Of a stretch of 5,326 nucleotides of DNA, positions 5,255-5,326 are shown one piece after another; position 1 is the stretch's first letter, and every line of letters starts with the position of its first letter. The translations under genes were made by a program, and so were the position numbers. The DNA is from an uncultured beta proteobacterium (GTDB lineage Bacteria > Pseudomonadota > Gammaproteobacteria > Burkholderiales > Burkholderiaceae_C). The notes under the pieces are model-generated. The model was not told where the DNA came from. It made no database searches and worked only from the letters and a program-made list of their open reading frames with translations. The stretch covers positions 1-5,326 of the forward strand of contig CAISIP010000262.1 in assembly GCA_903885415.1 (NCBI GenBank), written 5' to 3'.

Positions 5255-5326
5255 CCAAGCAGCCCAGGCTCAGACAAAAGTTTCTTGAGCTTGAGCTTGG
5301 CGCTCACGGGCTGATCCAGTGCAGCC
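5251..5326 (-). CDS. Partial antitoxin, probable DUF1778 (TacA-like), C-terminal end
   Basis: A minus-strand frame enters from beyond the window edge and ends at TGA (complement of 5251-5253). Its last 24 residues read AALDQPVSAKLKLKKLLSEP followed by GLLG. The pattern, a LD.P segment and then basic and Leu-rich residues before a short end, is what is seen in the C-terminus of DUF1778 antitoxins, the part that blocks the GNAT toxin active site. Its stop overlaps the toxin start in TTGA, as expected for an antitoxin-first operon. The N-terminal ribbon-helix-helix DNA-binding part lies outside the window, so identity rests on position and this short tail. Confidence 0.62.
   Translation of the reverse strand, partial: AALDQPVSAKLKLKKLLSEPGLLG

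Overview
The window looks like accessory DNA from a beta-proteobacterium, probably order Burkholderiales. This is inferred from the high GC, from a Bug-type solute receptor (a family greatly expanded in that group) beside a LysR regulator and a TauD/TfdA dioxygenase, and from the general style of the proteins. I cannot name a species from the sequence.

Layout. Positions 1-243 hold a possible 39-residue ORF and then the promoter/operator of a type II toxin-antitoxin operon: a Phd/YefM antitoxin (244-537) and a PIN-domain VapC/FitB-like RNase toxin (550-960). An AT-richer stretch without a convincing gene follows (961-1267). A GC-rich catabolic block runs from about 1268 to 4626: a LysR regulator on the minus strand (1268-2185), then a divergent TauD/TfdA-type Fe(II)/2-oxoglutarate dioxygenase (2287-3327), a Bug/TctC-type periplasmic receptor broken by an apparent one-base deletion (3359-4362), a hairpin, a well-formed promoter with a GntR-like palindrome in its spacer, and the first 60 codons of a urocanase-family protein cut off at about 4626. 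Beyond the cut lie an imperfect inverted repeat of about 80 bp (4647-4725) and a minus-strand TacAT-like pair: a GNAT toxin (4742-5254) and the C-terminal end of its presumed DUF1778-type antitoxin, which runs off the window (5251-5326).

How the parts fit. The block resembles a uptake-plus-catabolism unit: LysR senses a small molecule and controls the divergent dioxygenase-receptor pair, while the urocanase-like gene has its own repressor-type promoter. Two toxin-antitoxin modules flank the block. The receptor is frameshifted and the urocanase is truncated, so the block looks like a decaying or rearranged fragment, unless the frameshift is a sequencing error. A 15-bp copy of the operator core also sits just beyond the LysR 3' end, and a short motif recurs near both outer edges. 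These repeats and the composition shift suggest insertion or rearrangement but do not prove it. The most interesting possibility is that the dioxygenase, receptor and divergent urocanase belonged to a catabolic cluster for an imidazole-type or related compound.
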